NCBI GenBank assembly: GCA_030524805.1
Contig: JAUNFY010000001.1
Location: 1 to 64,000 of the forward strand
Source of the DNA: Bacteroidales bacterium
GTDB taxonomy: Bacteria; Bacteroidota; Bacteroidia; Bacteroidales; Muribaculaceae
Length of the DNA: 64,000 bases
Reading direction: 5' to 3'
In this document: piece after piece, positions 34,732 to 43,818 of the stretch
How the letters are laid out: every line of letters begins with the position of its first letter
How positions within the stretch are numbered: the stretch's first letter is position 1
Made by a program: the position numbers and the translations under genes
Notes under the pieces: model-generated
What the model was told of the DNA's origin: nothing
Database searches by the model: none
Seen by the model: only the letters and a program-made list of their open reading frames with translations

Positions 34732-36039
34732 TTAATTCCTGTAGATTCTTGCGCCCAAAGAGTTGAGTCGCTCGTCGATTTTCTCATAGCCGCGGTCGAT
34801 CTGGTCGATGTTGTCGATGTGGCTGGTGCCTTTCGCAGCCATTGCGGCTATGAGCAATGCGATTCCGGCACGTATGTCGGGGCTCACCATTTTCGAGGCA
34901 CGCAAGGAATTGAATTTTCCGCTTCCTATCACTGCTGCGCGATGAGGATCGCAGAGTATGATTTTCGCGCCCATGTCGATGAGTTTGTCTACGAAGAAGA
35001 GTCGGCTTTCAAACATCTTCTGGTGTATCAGTACGCTTCCGCGTGCCTGGGTGGCTGCCACGAGGAATATGCTGAGCAGGTCGGGCGAGAGTCCCGGCCA
35101 GGGAGCGTCGGCTATGGTCATGATCGATCCGTCGAGGAAGGATTCTATCTCATAAATCTCCTTCTGGTCTATCACGATGTCGTCGCCCTTAACCTCAAGA
35201 TTGATGCCGAGGCGTGCGAAAGCATCCGGAATTATGCCGAGGTCGCCCACACCTACATTCTTCAGCGTTAGGTTGCTACCGGTCATGGCCGCTATGCCGA
35301 TGAAGCTGCCTACTTCAATCATGTCTGGCAGCAGACGATGGTTTACTCCCCATAATGTCTTCACGCCTTCAATGGTAAGCAGGTTGCTGCCGATTCCTTC
35401 GATACGGGCGCCCATCTTCACCAGCATCTTGCACAGCTGCTGTATGTACGGTTCGCATGCAGCATTATAGATTGTGGTTTTCCCATTGGCGAGCACCGCT
35501 GCCATTATAAGGTTGGCTGTGCCCGTGACGGATGCTTCATCGAGAAGCATATACACTCCGTTCAGACCTGCCGGTGCTGTTATGTTGTAGACCCGTTTGG
35601 CTGAATCATACTCAAATTTGGCTCCGAGTTTCTCAAGACCGAGCAGATGCGTATCCAGGCGCCGGCGACCGATCTTGTCGCCTCCGGGTTTGGGAAGGAT
35701 TGCTTCGCCGAATCTCGACACAAGAGGGCCTGTCACCATAACGGATCCTCTCAACGCCTGCGCTTTGCGGCGGAATTCTTCCGTGTGGAGATATGCAAGG
35801 TTTACGTCGTCGGCCTGAAACTCACAGGTATGCCGGTCGATATATCTTGTCTTCACGCCGAGCCGCGACATCAGGTCGATCAGATTCACTACGTCCGCTA
35901 TGTCGGGCAGGTTTGATATGGTGACTTTCTCCGGTGTCAGAAGGCAAGCGCAGATCACTTGAAGCGCCTCGTTCTTGGCACCCTGTGGCTCTATCGAGCC
36001 CTGCAGACGGCATCCGCCTTCCACGATGAATTCGCTCAT
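34732..36039 (-). CDS. murA: UDP-N-acetylglucosamine 1-carboxyvinyltransferase with Asp in place of the catalytic Cys
   Basis: First committed step of peptidoglycan synthesis, adding enolpyruvate from PEP to UDP-GlcNAc. The 435-residue protein shows EGGCRLQGSIEPQGAKNEAL at its start (Lys22-Asn23) and LPKPGGDKIGRRRLDTH in the active-site loop. Asp121 stands where E. coli has Cys115. This C-to-D version is active in other bacteria and is known to prevent alkylation by fosfomycin. Downstream of the DUF4290 gene by 2 bases and upstream of rimM. Confidence 0.96.
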   Translation of the reverse strand: MSEFIVEGGCRLQGSIEPQGAKNEALQVICACLLTPEKVTISNLPDIADVVNLIDLMSRLGVKTRYIDRHTCEFQADDVNLAYLHTEEFRRKAQALRGSVMVTGPLVSRFGEAILPKPGGDKIGRRRLDTHLLGLEKLGAKFEYDSAKRVYNITAPAGLNGVYMLLDEASVTGTANLIMAAVLANGKTTIYNAACEPYIQQLCKMLVKMGARIEGIGSNLLTIEGVKTLWGVNHRLLPDMIEVGSFIGIAAMTGSNLTLKNVGVGDLGIIPDAFARLGINLEVKGDDIVIDQKEIYEIESFLDGSIMTIADAPWPGLSPDLLSIFLVAATQARGSVLIHQKMFESRLFFVDKLIDMGAKIILCDPHRAAVIGSGKFNSLRASKMVSPDIRAGIALLIAAMAAKGTSHIDNIDQIDRGYEKIDERLNSLGARIYRN

Positions 36040-36041
36040 AG

Positions 36042-36737
36042 TTATTTCTTTTTCTTGTTCCCTTGTTTCTGATTTCTGTCGGCTGTCACTTCCTGATAGT
36101 CATACAGCTGTATGTCTCCAGGCTGCAGGTCGATCTTGCCATCGCTCATGAAGCACAGGTCGCGGAGAACCTTGCTGTCGCTTACTGCTTCCTTGTTGTG
36201 CGCGAGCATCAGTTTTTTCATGTGGTTGGCAATCACTCCTGTCAGCGTCTGCCGCTCTTCCGAGTCTTCCATCTCGGCCACTGTCTTTACCATATTCTGG
36301 ATGTGCCTGCCATAATATCTGAACAATATTTCGCGGGAATTGCTGTAGGGAATTGCTTCGGGTGTGGGGTTGGCTTCTTCTTCGCTCACCACATCCACAG
36401 GGAAGTCTATGTCGAGTTTGAATTCCGACATGATGTTGATATGGTCCCAGATTTTCTTATGGTTGTTGGGATCTTTTTTCAATGCGGGAAACAGTACGGT
36501 CATTATCTCAGCGATCGCGAATGCACATCGCGTGCGTTCATCGCGGTCGGGAATAGCCACGCAATAGTCTACGAGATTCTGGATGTTGCGTCCGTATTCC
36601 GCCATCTTCAGGTTCGGCATTCCGGTGTTGTAGGGTATCATCCTCACAAGTTCCACCGGTGCTTCCGTAGTGGCTATTTCCACTGTGCTTATATCTTCCG
36701 CAGGTGCGGTCGGTTGTTCTATGATATTTTCTTCCAT
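36042..36737 (-). CDS. DUF4290 protein
   Basis: A 231-residue soluble protein of the Bacteroidota-specific DUF4290 family, recognised from NLKMAEYGRNIQNLVDY and the second related repeat RYYGRHIQNMVKTV. The two RNIQNxVxxx blocks hint at an internal duplication of helices. The C-terminus ends in a lysine-rich tail (QGNKKKK). Function is unknown. Its position between tsaB and murA suggests co-expression with translation and cell-wall genes. Confidence 0.82.
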   Translation of the reverse strand: MEENIIEQPTAPAEDISTVEIATTEAPVELVRMIPYNTGMPNLKMAEYGRNIQNLVDYCVAIPDRDERTRCAFAIAEIMTVLFPALKKDPNNHKKIWDHINIMSEFKLDIDFPVDVVSEEEANPTPEAIPYSNSREILFRYYGRHIQNMVKTVAEMEDSEERQTLTGVIANHMKKLMLAHNKEAVSDSKVLRDLCFMSDGKIDLQPGDIQLYDYQEVTADRNQKQGNKKKK

Positions 36738-36788
36738 TTAGTTCTCTTCTTTTGGCCGGGTAGCCGTTTCAGTCGATTTTAACCGTTG

Positions 36789-37481
36789 TTATAACCCTTT
36801 TACTGCGCTTTTGCGTGCCTCATATTCCTTGATGTATTCCGGCACACTATACGCCACATCAAGAAAATCTCCTTCACGGAATGCTTTTTCAGCAAGCGCG
36901 GTCATGTCGCTTGCCGACGGGTTGATGTTGTCGAGCCAATGGTAATGGTCGCCGCTAAGAGCCTGCTTCGATTTCTCGGCTCCGTCGCCCATGAAGTATA
37001 TCTCACGCCCCTCGGGCAACATGTCGTAGCAGTCGGCTGTCAGTATCATCGGCGTGGGCTTGAGGTGCATGTCGAGCCTGAAATCGTAGGCAGCTGTGTA
37101 TACTTCCATACGCCGCGCATCGATCATCGGCACCAATATCTCATCTCCTTGCCATTCTATGTTGCGGAACATTGCTTTCACCGCAAGAAGTTTAAGGGTG
37201 GACACGCCGATAAGCGGAACGTCGAGCGAGAAGCAAAGGCCTTTGGCCATCGACATTCCGATGCGCAATCCCGTATAACTTCCCGGGCCGGTGCTGACGG
37301 CCACGGCGTCGATTTTCCATTCCTTCCTGTGCGCCTCTTCAAGACACGACTCTACAAAAGGACCGATGGCCCGGGCATGGTTCATCTCTATGTCATCTTC
37401 TCTGCTGAATTCGGCGAGTCCATCGTGGATGAGCGCCACACTGCAGTATTTGCCTGATGTCTCTATTGCTAATATTGTCAT
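36789..37481 (-). CDS. tsaB: tRNA threonylcarbamoyladenosine biosynthesis protein TsaB
   Basis: Partner of TsaD in making t6A37 of ANN-decoding tRNAs. From ATG at 37481 the protein has 230 residues and starts MTILAIETSGKYCSVAL, the family's ASKHA phosphate-1-like opening, with STGPGSYTGLRIGMSMAKGL further on. The open frame continues upstream to 37610, but that extension has the wrong composition and overlaps the FAD gene; the ATGA overlap at 37478-37481 supports the shorter start. Confidence 0.94.
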   Translation of the reverse strand: MTILAIETSGKYCSVALIHDGLAEFSREDDIEMNHARAIGPFVESCLEEAHRKEWKIDAVAVSTGPGSYTGLRIGMSMAKGLCFSLDVPLIGVSTLKLLAVKAMFRNIEWQGDEILVPMIDARRMEVYTAAYDFRLDMHLKPTPMILTADCYDMLPEGREIYFMGDGAEKSKQALSGDHYHWLDNINPSASDMTALAEKAFREGDFLDVAYSVPEYIKEYEARKSAVKGL

Positions 37482-39043
37482 ATCTCGCTGCTTTTTAATT
37501 TGTGGATCTGGATGGCACACCGCATTCCGTCGATGGCTGCCGACACAATGCCTCCGGCAAATCCGGCTCCTTCTCCTGAAGGATAAAGTCCCTTTATATC
37601 GGTGTGGCACAATGTCTCTTTGTCGCGTGGTATCCTTATGGGGCTCGATGTCCTGGATTCCAGTCCGATGAGTATTGCTTTGTTGGTGAGAAATCCGCGG
37701 GCCTTGCGTCCGAAATCCTTGAATCCCTGCTGCAGGCGCCGGCTTATAAACGGAGGAAGCATCCGGTCAAGACGCGCCTCGTAAAGACCGGGCAGATAGC
37801 TCGATGGAGGGATGCTCGCGGAATCTTTCCCATCTACGAAATCCTGCATCCTTTGTGCCGGAGCTGTTATTGAGTTGCCTGATTTGCTGTAAAAATCTTT
37901 TTCAAGGTCTTCCACAAGATCGAGCATCTCGAATACTCCGCGGCCTGCATATTCAGGGAAGTCGCCGGGACGAATTTCCACCACCATGCCGGAATTGGCC
38001 CAGATGCTGCTGCGTGCAGATGCCGACATGCCGTTCACCACAAGTTCCTTATCCCCGCTGCCTGCAGCCACCACTACCCCGCCGGGGCACATGCAGAAAC
38101 TGTAGACACCCCGTCCGTCGGCTTGGGTCACGAAACTATATTCTGCCGCCGGAAGCCATGGTCCGCGGCCTGCGGGCGAGTGATATTGAATCTGGTCGAT
38201 AAGTTGCTGCGGATGCTCCAGACGAACTCCAACTGCAAGACCTTTAGCCTCAAGCCGCACACCATCGCGGTCAAGGTTTCTGTAAACATCGCGGGCGGAA
38301 TGTCCGGTGGCAAGTATCACATCTTCACTTTCCAATATTTCGCCGTCAGCGGTCTGGACTCCCCTCACCTTCTGATTCTCGATGATGATGCGGTCCACAC
38401 GCGTGCGGAAACGAACTTCTCCGCCTTTGCTTATGATGGTCTGCCTTATGCTTTTCATTATTCCCGGCAGCCGGTCGCTGCCGATGTGGGGGTGCGAGTC
38501 GATCAGAATATCCTCTTTCGCGCCATGTTGCACGAGAAGCGACAGCACTTCTGCCGGATTCCCTCTTTTCTTGCTCCGTGTGAAAAGTTTTCCGTCGGAG
38601 AATGTTCCCGCTCCTCCTTCTCCGAAGCAATAGTTGGATTCCGGATCTATATGTCGTTCTCTGTTGAGGGTGGCTATGTCGAGCCTGCGCGAGTCTACAT
38701 CCTTTCCCCGCTCGAGCACAATGGGCTTCATGCCGAGCTCTATACATTTCAAGGCGGCGAAAAGGCCTGCCGGGCCTGCCCCCACGATGATCACCTTGTT
38801 GGGCGAGGCTGACACATCGGGAAAGACTACCGGATTATACCCGGTGCCGATCGTCTTGTCTTCGCCACAGGCGAGCCTTACAGTGAGGTTGACCACAACG
38901 TCGCGCTTGCGGGCATCGATGGAGCGACGCACCACCCGCCAATCGTTGACTTTACAACCGGCTGCTCCGAAGATTCTCTTCTTGAGAAGTTCCGGAGTGG
39001 CGGCCTCTTGTGCCGATACGCGCAGATTTAAATCCTTTATCAT
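37478..39043 (-). CDS. FAD-dependent dehydrogenase (COG2509 type)
   Basis: A 521-residue flavoprotein. After an N-terminal domain of about 90 residues (LLKKRIFGAAGCKVNDWRVV) comes the dinucleotide fold VIIVGAGPAGLFAALKC, the conserved NYCFGEGGAGTFSDGKLFTR block, DVILATGHSARD and a C-terminal GLYPSGEGAGFAGGIVSAA. These identify the uncharacterised COG2509 family, distinct from BaiN-like flavoproteins. Substrate is unknown. First gene of the seven-gene operon ending in nspC; a -7 box lies at 39088-39095. Confidence 0.88.
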   Translation of the reverse strand: MIKDLNLRVSAQEAATPELLKKRIFGAAGCKVNDWRVVRRSIDARKRDVVVNLTVRLACGEDKTIGTGYNPVVFPDVSASPNKVIIVGAGPAGLFAALKCIELGMKPIVLERGKDVDSRRLDIATLNRERHIDPESNYCFGEGGAGTFSDGKLFTRSKKRGNPAEVLSLLVQHGAKEDILIDSHPHIGSDRLPGIMKSIRQTIISKGGEVRFRTRVDRIIIENQKVRGVQTADGEILESEDVILATGHSARDVYRNLDRDGVRLEAKGLAVGVRLEHPQQLIDQIQYHSPAGRGPWLPAAEYSFVTQADGRGVYSFCMCPGGVVVAAGSGDKELVVNGMSASARSSIWANSGMVVEIRPGDFPEYAGRGVFEMLDLVEDLEKDFYSKSGNSITAPAQRMQDFVDGKDSASIPPSSYLPGLYEARLDRMLPPFISRRLQQGFKDFGRKARGFLTNKAILIGLESRTSSPIRIPRDKETLCHTDIKGLYPSGEGAGFAGGIVSAAIDGMRCAIQIHKLKSSEI

Positions 39044-39087
39044 CTCTTATAGCATCTATCCATTCGGCGGATGGTTTATTTCGTCTA

Positions 39088-39095
39088 CAAAATTA
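39088..39095 (-). promoter_or_regulatory. -7 box of the COG2509-tsaB-DUF4290-murA-rimM-ompA-nspC operon
   Basis: TAATTTTG on the minus strand, 44 bases before the start codon. The -33 region is a poor match. Confidence 0.5.
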
Positions 39096-39104
39096 ATAAA
39101 TATT

Positions 39105-39136
39105 TTTGGCACTTCCATAAAAAGTCGCTAATTTTG
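39105..39136 (+). promoter_or_regulatory. Promoter of the HAD-rarA operon
   Basis: TTTG (39105-39108), 20-base spacer, TAATTTTG (39129-39136); both boxes perfect. The ATG at 39142 starts 5 bases after the -7 box, so the transcript should start at or within a few bases of the start codon. Confidence 0.8.
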
Positions 39137-39141
39137 TAAAT

Positions 39142-39804
39142 ATGGAAACGAACAGCAATATTGGATGCCTCTTCGATCTGGATGGGGTTTTGATCGACAG
39201 CGAACGTCTGTATACTAAAATATGGGAAGCCATCGAAAAGCAATGGCCCACGGGGGTGGATAATTTTGCCTACAAAATCAAAGGCACCACTCTTGAAGAT
39301 ATCCTCGACCATTATTTCCCCGATGAGGAAGTGAGGTCGGATGTGGTGAAAGAGCTCTACCGGCTTGAAGCGCTGATGATTTATGCTCCTCTTCCCGGTG
39401 CGGTGGAGTTTCTTGACGCTTTGCGCTCACGGGGTGTTCCCGTTGCCATGGTCACGAGCAGCAACGATCTTAAGATGAAGCATCTGTGGTCGGACATGCC
39501 GGAACTGAAAGAAAAATTCGATGTCGTCATCACCGGCGATGAGGTGACTCATTCCAAACCCGACCCTGAAGGGTATCTCACGGCAGCCCGGCGTCTTGGA
39601 CTCGAGCATGGCAATTACATAGTGTTTGAAGATTCGCTGCAGGGTGTGAAGGCCGGAAAAGCCGCCGGAGCATTCGTGGTCGGTGTGGCCGGTACATTGC
39701 GTGCCGAGGATATCGCTCCTTATTCCGATATGGTTGTCAACGGCGTGGCGGAAGTCAATATCGATTCCTTGCTGTCGGAAGTAAGAAATCGTATTCGTAA
39801 ATAA
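39142..39804 (+). CDS. HAD-superfamily phosphatase, beta-phosphoglucomutase-like
   Basis: 220-residue HAD hydrolase. Motif I is FDLDGVLID (Asp nucleophile near residue 11 and general acid near 13), motif II VTSSN, motif III TGDEVTHSKPDPEGYL (Lys) and motif IV FEDSLQGVKAG. The all-alpha cap between motifs I and II is of the phosphoglucomutase-like C1 type. Substrate could be a sugar phosphate or 2-deoxyglucose phosphate. Fourteen bases upstream of rarA, so co-transcribed. Confidence 0.9.
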   Translation: METNSNIGCLFDLDGVLIDSERLYTKIWEAIEKQWPTGVDNFAYKIKGTTLEDILDHYFPDEEVRSDVVKELYRLEALMIYAPLPGAVEFLDALRSRGVPVAMVTSSNDLKMKHLWSDMPELKEKFDVVITGDEVTHSKPDPEGYLTAARRLGLEHGNYIVFEDSLQGVKAGKAAGAFVVGVAGTLRAEDIAPYSDMVVNGVAEVNIDSLLSEVRNRIRK

Positions 39805-39818
39805 GTTCAGACAACTTC
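39801..39818 (+). repeat. 18-bp motif copy 3 (one mismatch)
   Basis: ATAAGTTCAGACAACTTC differs at one base from copies 1 and 2. It covers the stop codon of the HAD gene and ends exactly at the base before the rarA start codon. Confidence 0.65.
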
Positions 39819-41108
39819 ATGAATAATTTCGAACCGCTTGCAGAGCGCCTGAGGCCCAACTCGCTCGATGACTATATAGGGCAGAAGCATCTCGTGGGGC
39901 CAGGTGGCATTATCCGCAACATGATTGAGACCGGAAGGGTCAATTCGTTTATCCTGTGGGGACCTCCCGGTGTGGGTAAGACCACTCTTGCGCGTATCAT
40001 TGCAAATTCCATCGATGCCAGGTTTTATACATTGAGTGCCGTCACATCCGGCGTGAAGGATGTGCGCGAGGTGCTTGAGAAATGTGCGGCTGAGTCGTCG
40101 AGCATGTTTGCCTCGGCTCGCCCGATACTTTTCATCGATGAAATCCACCGCTTCAACAAGGGTCAGCAGGATTCTCTGCTCGGCGCGGTTGAAAAGGGAG
40201 TGGTCACACTCATAGGCGCCACTACGGAGAATCCTTCTTTTGAAGTGATCCGTCCTTTGCTTAGCCGCGCTCAGGTGTATACTCTGCGCCCTCTTGAGGA
40301 TGACGACCTGCAGGTGCTTCTCGACAGGGCGTTGACAAAGGATAGGATTCTTTCCAAGCGTCAGGTCCGCATTGATTCCACCGAGGCTCTTTTCCGCTTT
40401 TCGGGGGGCGATGCCCGCAAACTTCTGAATATTCTTGATTTGCTCGAACAGAGTATGCCCGCCGACTCTCCGATAGTAATAGATGATGACTTCGTCACAA
40501 AAAGTCTTCAGGTCAATCCCGCTGCCTACGACCGCAATGGCGAGATGCACTACGATATCATCTCGGCGTTCATCAAGTCGATCCGTGGCAGCGACCCCGA
40601 TGCCGCCGTCTATTGGTTGGCAAGAATGGTAGAGGGAGGTGAAGACCCCAAGTTTATAGCAAGGCGACTGGTGATATCGGCTGCTGAAGACATCGGGCTG
40701 GCCAATCCGAATGCTTTGTTGCTCGCGAATGCCACTTTCGATGCCCTGCAGAAAATCGGTTGGCCCGAAGGGCGTATCATTCTTGCGGAGTGCACGGTAT
40801 ATCTCGCCACTTCTCCAAAGAGCAATTCGGCATATCTTTCCATCGATGCGGCGATAGAAGCGGTAAGGAAAACCGGAAATCTCCCCGTCCCCTTGCATCT
40901 GCGCAATGCTCCCACAAAGCTGATGAAGGATATGGGTTATCATGATGGATATAAATATGCTCACGATTATGAGAATCATTTCGTCGACCAGCAATATCTC
41001 CCCGATGCCCTGCTTGGGGCCCGCTTCTGGAGTCCGCAGTCTAATCCGGCGGAGATAAAACTTGCCTCCTACATGCAGCTGTTGCGCGGTTATGGCAAGG
41101 AATCTTAG
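39819..41108 (+). CDS. rarA: Replication-associated recombination protein A (AAA+ ATPase)
   Basis: 429-residue AAA+ ATPase acting at stalled replication forks. PLAERLRPNSLDDYIGQKHL opens the protein, followed by Walker A GPPGVGKTT, Walker B LFIDEIHRFNKGQQD, sensor 1 GATTENPSFEV, sensor 2 GGDARKLLN and the C-terminal MgsA/RarA tetramer region (VYLATSPKSNSAY, PVPLHLRNAPTKLMK). The start codon is preceded directly by copy 3 of the 18-bp motif. Followed by a bidirectional terminator. Confidence 0.96.
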   Translation: MNNFEPLAERLRPNSLDDYIGQKHLVGPGGIIRNMIETGRVNSFILWGPPGVGKTTLARIIANSIDARFYTLSAVTSGVKDVREVLEKCAAESSSMFASARPILFIDEIHRFNKGQQDSLLGAVEKGVVTLIGATTENPSFEVIRPLLSRAQVYTLRPLEDDDLQVLLDRALTKDRILSKRQVRIDSTEALFRFSGGDARKLLNILDLLEQSMPADSPIVIDDDFVTKSLQVNPAAYDRNGEMHYDIISAFIKSIRGSDPDAAVYWLARMVEGGEDPKFIARRLVISAAEDIGLANPNALLLANATFDALQKIGWPEGRIILAECTVYLATSPKSNSAYLSIDAAIEAVRKTGNLPVPLHLRNAPTKLMKDMGYHDGYKYAHDYENHFVDQQYLPDALLGARFWSPQSNPAEIKLASYMQLLRGYGKES

Positions 41109-41150
41109 AAATCAAGTAGTGAGATAATTTGAATAGATAACGGATAATAG

Positions 41151-41187
41151 AAAAGCGAAATCACCATGTGCTGGGGATTTCGCTTTT
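41151..41187. terminator. Bidirectional terminator between rarA and feoAB
   Basis: AAAAGCGAAATC (41151-41162) pairs perfectly with GATTTCGCTTTT (41176-41187). Confidence 0.85.
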
Positions 41188-41207
41188 ATTAATATAGTTG
41201 AGAAATG

Positions 41208-43685
41208 TCAGAAGAGCGACGCTATCTCGAATGTGGCGATTGCCATAATCCATGCGAGGATGGTATTGTAGAACAATGAGAACAAACCGTAACGCCATTT
41301 GCCGGTTTCGCGGACTATGGCGGTGAGGGTTGCCACGCAGGGGAAATACAGCAGCACAAACACCAAGAAGGCAAGGGCTGATGCTGTAGTGAATGGCGCT
41401 TTGCCCGTGATTGGCGAAGGTGTCTGGAGGCGTTTGCTCAGGGCTGCCTCATCATCGTCGCCGACATAAAGCACACCCATGGTAGACACAACAACCTCTT
41501 TGGCTGCCATGCCGGCTATGAGCGATACGCACGACTGCCAGCCCAGTTCCATCGGACGAACCACAGGTTCGCAGAATTTCCCGATGTTGCCAAGAATGGA
41601 ATGCTCCTGCTGATATGTATGAAGCACCAGTTGGTCGGCTTCAGCCGCATTCACGCTGTCGTTGCCGTAGGCCTGCATCTCTTCAAGCGCTGAATTTCTG
41701 AAATCCTGTGGCACTTCATCAAGGGTGTAGCGCGGGAAGTAAGAAAGAGCCCAGATGATGATGGAGGCCACAAGAATCAGTCCTCCCATCTTCTGCAGAT
41801 ATTGTTTTGCTTTCGACCACATGCTGCGTATCACGGCTTTTGAAGTCGGCACGCGGTAAGGTGGCAGTTCCATCACAAATGGAGTTTCATCGGCCTTGAA
41901 CCAGAATCGTCTGAGCAACCGGGCTGTGACAACCGCTACCACGATGCCGAGAAGATAAAGGCCGAAGAATACTATGGCGGCATGGCTCGGGAAGAAAGCG
42001 CCTGCAAGTAGCACGTAGATCGGCAGACGGGCCGAGCACGACATGAATGGCAGAATCAGTATCGTGATGAGTCGGCTCGACTGGCTTTCGATGATGCGAG
42101 TGGCCATGATGGCCGGCACGTTGCAGCCGAATCCTGTCACCAACGGTATGAAACTCTTGCCATGAAGCCCCATCTTGTGCATGAGCTTATCCATTATGAA
42201 GGCCACCCGTGCCATATAGCCGGAGTCTTCCATGAAGGATATGAAGAAATACAGAATGAGGATGTTGGGCAAGAATACGATCACTCCGCCAACGCCTCCT
42301 ATCACTCCGTCGAGAAGCAGATCTTTGAGCGGACCTTCCGGCATAACGGCGTCGAGCCTGCCGGATATCCATGTCACGAGGTTCTCGATCCATTCCATAG
42401 GATAAGAGCCGAGTTCGAACGTGCACCAGAAAGTCAGGAACATCGCCATGAGGAAGATAGGGAAACCAAATAATTTGTTTGTCACGAGCGTGTCGATTAT
42501 TTTAGTCGCCTTTTCCTCATGTGCCACGTTGCCCTCGAGAGTCTCGGCCAACGCGCCCTGTATGAAGCCATACTTGTCGGCGGCGATAGCCGTCTGCACG
42601 TCTTCTCCTATTTTTGCCTTTATGTCGGCGGCCACGCGGTTGCGGTCGTCGATTATCTTGGCGTAGTCGGGCACTTCCTTTATCATGCGTTCTGCTTCCG
42701 GATCGCCTTCAAGCAGTTTTATGGCTATGTAGCGGGTGGCGAAATGCAGCGGCACGTGCGCCTCTGTCTTGAGATCTTTGCGTATCACGTCCACTCCATC
42801 CTCTATCTCCTGGCTCATCTTCACATGTATGTGGCGTGTGTCGGGATGCTTGAGTTCATATACCGATATCACAGTGTCGAGCAATTCATGTATGCCCCTA
42901 CCCTCCGAGGCCACAGTGGGCACAATAGGCACACCGAGCATTTTCCCCAGTTCCTTATAGTGAAGGGTGGCTCCGGAGTTTTCCAGTTCGTCATACATGT
43001 TGAGTGCTATCACCATCGGCCTGTTCATGTCGATCAGCTCAGTGGTCATATATAGATTCCTTTCCAGATTGGAAGCCACTATCACATTGATCATGACGTC
43101 GGGAGTGGCATTGCGCAGATATCTCACCACATATTGCTCTTCCGGACTATAGGCCGACAGTGAATATGTGCCGGGAAGGTCCACCACATTGATGCGGTAG
43201 CCCTTGTAGTTGACATGTCCCGATTTTGCATCCACGGTCACTCCCGCATAGTTCCCGACATGCTCGCTCGCGCCGCTCACTATATTGAAGAGCGATGTTT
43301 TTCCGCAGTTGGGGTTTCCTAAAAGGGCCACGTTGATGATCTTGTCGTGCCTCACGGCGTGCTCGGAATTCTCATCGTGGGCCGACGTCGAATTGTGTTC
43401 GGCCTTTTCGGCATCTGTTTCGTGGTCTTCCCAATCTTCGATGGGCATAATCTCTATCATGGATGATTCATTGCGCCGAAGCGAAACTTCATAATCCATC
43501 AACGCATATTTTATAGGATCCTGAAGCGGGGCGTTGAGTATGCATGTCACTTCGCGCCCTCTCACGAATCCCATCTCCATCACCCTCTTGCGGAAGGCTC
43601 CATGGCCTAATATCTTGGTTATTACGCCCGTTTGGCCCGGATGTAGGTCAGATAATCTCATTGGTATTGCTGTATGTTTAGACAC
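41208..43685 (-). CDS. feoB: FeoA-FeoB fusion, ferrous iron transporter
   Basis: Imports Fe(II) across the inner membrane. Residues 9-80 are an SH3-like FeoA domain (MRLSDLHPGQTGVITKILG), followed by an acidic linker and the FeoB G domain: G1 GNPNCGKTS near 121, G3 VDLPGTYSLS and G4 ALNMYDE in place of the usual NxxD. Then come the helical GDI domain and about ten membrane helices with the two Gate motifs (FIPLVTGFGCNVPAIMATR; AGMAAKEVVVSTMGVLY). The fused form of about 825 residues is usual in Bacteroidales. Single-gene unit, divergent from an ABC operon. Confidence 0.96.
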   Translation of the reverse strand: MSKHTAIPMRLSDLHPGQTGVITKILGHGAFRKRVMEMGFVRGREVTCILNAPLQDPIKYALMDYEVSLRRNESSMIEIMPIEDWEDHETDAEKAEHNSTSAHDENSEHAVRHDKIINVALLGNPNCGKTSLFNIVSGASEHVGNYAGVTVDAKSGHVNYKGYRINVVDLPGTYSLSAYSPEEQYVVRYLRNATPDVMINVIVASNLERNLYMTTELIDMNRPMVIALNMYDELENSGATLHYKELGKMLGVPIVPTVASEGRGIHELLDTVISVYELKHPDTRHIHVKMSQEIEDGVDVIRKDLKTEAHVPLHFATRYIAIKLLEGDPEAERMIKEVPDYAKIIDDRNRVAADIKAKIGEDVQTAIAADKYGFIQGALAETLEGNVAHEEKATKIIDTLVTNKLFGFPIFLMAMFLTFWCTFELGSYPMEWIENLVTWISGRLDAVMPEGPLKDLLLDGVIGGVGGVIVFLPNILILYFFISFMEDSGYMARVAFIMDKLMHKMGLHGKSFIPLVTGFGCNVPAIMATRIIESQSSRLITILILPFMSCSARLPIYVLLAGAFFPSHAAIVFFGLYLLGIVVAVVTARLLRRFWFKADETPFVMELPPYRVPTSKAVIRSMWSKAKQYLQKMGGLILVASIIIWALSYFPRYTLDEVPQDFRNSALEEMQAYGNDSVNAAEADQLVLHTYQQEHSILGNIGKFCEPVVRPMELGWQSCVSLIAGMAAKEVVVSTMGVLYVGDDDEAALSKRLQTPSPITGKAPFTTASALAFLVFVLLYFPCVATLTAIVRETGKWRYGLFSLFYNTILAWIMAIATFEIASLF

Positions 43686-43731
43686 ATTCTAAATAATATC
43701 CTATAAAAATAACCGATTTTTTCTAAAAAAG

Positions 43732-43763
43732 TTTGCATAGTTCGAAATTTTGTTATAATTTTG
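43732..43763 (+). promoter_or_regulatory. Promoter of the ABC-GntR operon
   Basis: TTTG (43732-43735), 20-base spacer, TAATTTTG (43756-43763); both boxes perfect. The leader is about 50 bases. Confidence 0.82.
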
Positions 43764-43765
43764 TG

Positions 43766-43787
43766 GTGTGTTACTACACTAACACAC
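43766..43787. promoter_or_regulatory. Candidate GntR operator overlapping the transcription start
   Basis: GTGTGTT (43766-43772) and AACACAC (43781-43787) form a perfect 7-bp inverted repeat with an 8-base spacer. It starts 2 bases after the -7 box, so a bound repressor would cover the transcription start. The GntR gene at the end of this operon is the obvious candidate; binding is inference. Confidence 0.6.
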
Positions 43788-43818
43788 TAATGTGGTTATT
43801 AAATTAAGATGTTATACA

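Noticed and set aside
37482..37610. N-terminal extension of TsaB
   Set aside because: The added 43 residues are Arg/His/Cys-rich, overlap the FAD gene and are unlike TsaB, which starts at the Met of 37481.
39807..40994. 395-codon open frame antisense to rarA
   Set aside because: It lies entirely opposite a well-identified gene, its translation has no recognisable domain, and it comes from the codon bias of rarA.
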